From positions 2,930,001 through 2,994,000 of the forward strand of contig NZ_AP023257.1 in NCBI RefSeq assembly GCF_016756595.1: a stretch of 64,000 nt of DNA, given 5' to 3'. The stretch is from Mesorhizobium sp. L-2-11. GTDB taxonomy: Bacteria > Pseudomonadota > Alphaproteobacteria > Rhizobiales > Rhizobiaceae. A model generated the notes under the pieces. The model was not told where the DNA came from. It worked only from the letters and a program-made list of their open reading frames with translations, and searched no databases. A program made the position numbers and the translations under genes. Numbering within the stretch: the stretch's first letter is position 1; each line of letters starts with the position of its first letter. Positions 62,660-64,000 of the stretch are shown here, piece after piece.

Positions 62660-64000
62660 ATGAAGCTGAAAGACCTAGCCGGTATCCTGCCTGTCGAGGG
62701 GACAGCGTCCTTCGATACGGAGGTTACCGGGATTTCTTCGGATTCCCGCCAGGTAGGACCGGGCGTGGTCTTCTTCGCGCTCGCTGGCATCAAGACCGAT
62801 GGCGCGGCCTATGCCGCCGATGCCGCCAAGCGCGGCGCCGCAGCGATCGTGGCCGGCAAGGGCAGCGCCGTCGCCGGACTGCCGGTGCCGGTTTTCGCCG
62901 TCGACGATCCGCGCCTGGCGCTGGCGCTGAGTGCAGCCCGCTACTTCGGCGGGCAGCCGAAAACCATGGTCGCGGTGACCGGCACCAGCGGCAAGACATC
63001 GGTTGCGGCTTTCACCAGGCAGATCTGGGAGCAGTCAGGCTTCGCCGCTGCTTCGATCGGCACAACCGGCGTGGTGGCGCCGCGCCGCAACGAGTATGGC
63101 TCGCTGACCACCCCCGACCCGGTCGACCTGCACAGGCTGCTGCGCGAACTGGCGGATGCCGGCGTCACCCACGCATCGATGGAGGCCTCCAGCCATGGTC
63201 TCGATCAGCGCCGGCTTGACGGCGTGAAGCTCGCAGCCGGCGGGTTCACCAATCTCGGCCGCGATCACATGGACTATCATCCGACGGTCGAGCACTACCA
63301 TCGCGCCAAGCTGCGCCTGTTCGACGCGCTGCTGCCGAAGGGCGCACCGGCCGTCATCTTTGCCGACGATCCCTGGTCGGAGCCGACGATCCAGGCGGCA
63401 AGAGCCGCGGGACTGGATGTGCTGACGGTCGGCCGCCACGGCGAGTTCCTGACACTGAAGCGGGTCGAGCATGAGCGCCACCGTCAGCGTGCCGAGGTGG
63501 AAGTCGATGGCGTTCTCCACGAGGTCGACCTGCCGCTGGCCGGCGATTTCCAGATCGCCAATGCCCTGGTTTCGGCGGGCCTCGCCATTTCTACTGGAAC
63601 GCCTGCCGCCAAGGCCCTGATGGCGTTGGAGAAATTGAGGGGCGCTCCGGGGCGGCTCGAGCTCGTTGGGACGACATCCCATGGTGCGCCGGTCTATGTC
63701 GATTACGCGCACAAGCCGGACGCTCTGGAAAACGTGCTGGCCTCGGTGCGGCCGTTCACCACCGGCCGGGTCGTCGTCGTGTTCGGCTGCGGCGGCGACC
63801 GCGATCGCGGCAAGCGTCCGATCATGGGCGAGATCGCCACGCGGCTCGCCGATGTCGTCATCGTCACCGACGACAATCCGCGCTCGGAAATGCCCGAAAC
63901 GATCCGTGCTGCGATTCTTGCCGCTGCACCTGGCGCCATCGAAATCGGCGATCGGCGCAAGGCGATCCACCAGGCAGTCGCCATGCTCCATGCCGGCGAC
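62660..64000 (+). CDS. murE: UDP-N-acetylmuramoyl-L-alanyl-D-glutamate--2,6-diaminopimelate ligase MurE, 3'-truncated by window end
   Basis: ATP-dependent Mur ligase, adding meso-diaminopimelate to UDP-MurNAc-Ala-Glu. The visible 447 residues start [20 protein letters not shown] at 62660. They show the UMAG-binding [10 protein letters not shown], the ATP motif [11 protein letters not shown] (near residue 112), the Lys-containing loop [36 protein letters not shown] and [10 protein letters not shown] (the DNPR motif typical of diaminopimelate specificity). The frame runs open to the window end, so the last 30-40 residues are missing. Next gene of the dcw cluster after ftsI. Confidence 0.95.
   Translation, partial: MKLKDLAGILPVEGTASFDTEVTGISSDSRQVGPGVVFFALAGIKTDGAAYAADAAKRGAAAIVAGKGSAVAGLPVPVFAVDDPRLALALSAARYFGGQPKTMVAVTGTSGKTSVAAFTRQIWEQSGFAAASIGTTGVVAPRRNEYGSLTTPDPVDLHRLLRELADAGVTHASMEASSHGLDQRRLDGVKLAAGGFTNLGRDHMDYHPTVEHYHRAKLRLFDALLPKGAPAVIFADDPWSEPTIQAARAAGLDVLTVGRHGEFLTLKRVEHERHRQRAEVEVDGVLHEVDLPLAGDFQIANALVSAGLAISTGTPAAKALMALEKLRGAPGRLELVGTTSHGAPVYVDYAHKPDALENVLASVRPFTTGRVVVVFGCGGDRDRGKRPIMGEIATRLADVVIVTDDNPRSEMPETIRAAILAAAPGAIEIGDRRKAIHQAVAMLHAGD

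Overview
The window is GC-rich bacterial chromosome with the protein and repeat character of an alphaproteobacterium of the order Hyphomicrobiales. It is most like Mesorhizobium or a close relative; this is inferred from the gene families and was not tested by a search. Supporting points are the reductive pyrimidine pathway with a RutR-type regulator, a betaine-lipid btaA-btaB pair with a rhizobial Pho box, an ArsR-methyltransferase fusion beside metF, an alphaproteobacterial RNase P RNA and the start of the division and cell-wall (dcw) cluster.

Layout. 1-1.9 kb: 3' end of an MttB-family methyltransferase, a decayed FAD-oxidoreductase fragment and palindromic repeats. 1.9-2.7 kb: two-domain VOC protein. 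2.9-19.3 kb: pyrimidine catabolic island with preT-preA (uracil to dihydrouracil), an omega-amino-acid aminotransferase, an N-carbamoyl-beta-alanine hydrolase, a dihydropyrimidinase, a RutR-type regulator and an ABC importer. RutR-like operators lie before preT and before the aminotransferase. An Rrf2/AhpD-like/DoxX group, a small membrane protein, an SDR and a cupin are interspersed. 19.4-29.8 kb: CHRD protein, TPP enzyme plus CoA-transferase, lipase-like hydrolase, ribonuclease T2, EttA, a RelBE-like pair overlapping tam, and a KAS III-like synthase.

29.9-35.1 kb is the most unusual accessory locus. A 784-bp segment (3' end of a MOSC gene plus the C-terminal two thirds of a class IV aminotransferase gene) occurs twice in direct orientation. 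The copies flank 2.8 kb with a berberine-bridge-type FAD oxidase and a divergent HxlR regulator. The topology is that of a single-crossover (Campbell-type) integration. One intact copy of each host gene remains and one broken copy of each is left.

35.2-49.1 kb: DUF2293 protein, TrmO-like protein, ArsR-methyltransferase fusion with metF, a 28-residue membrane peptide, an EamA exporter, ornithine-type decarboxylase, an SDR/LysR pair bracketed by 7-bp tandem repeats, two peptidoglycan hydrolases, a serine hydrolase, and btaA-btaB with a Pho box. 49.1-53.1 kb: a fused HyuA-HyuB oxoprolinase whose reading frame contains two copies of the same palindromic repeat that is intergenic elsewhere in the window. 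53.2-58.6 kb: small lipoprotein, DjlA-like protein, amidase, lytic transglycosylase, rnpB, a ParDE-like pair and a Cys/Met-type PLP lyase. 59-64 kb: mraZ-rsmH-ftsL-ftsI-murE, with murE cut by the window end.

Four short repeat families (called R1-R4 here) recur between genes and account for most of the non-coding DNA. No tRNA, 5S/16S/23S rRNA, CRISPR array or intact transposase was seen.
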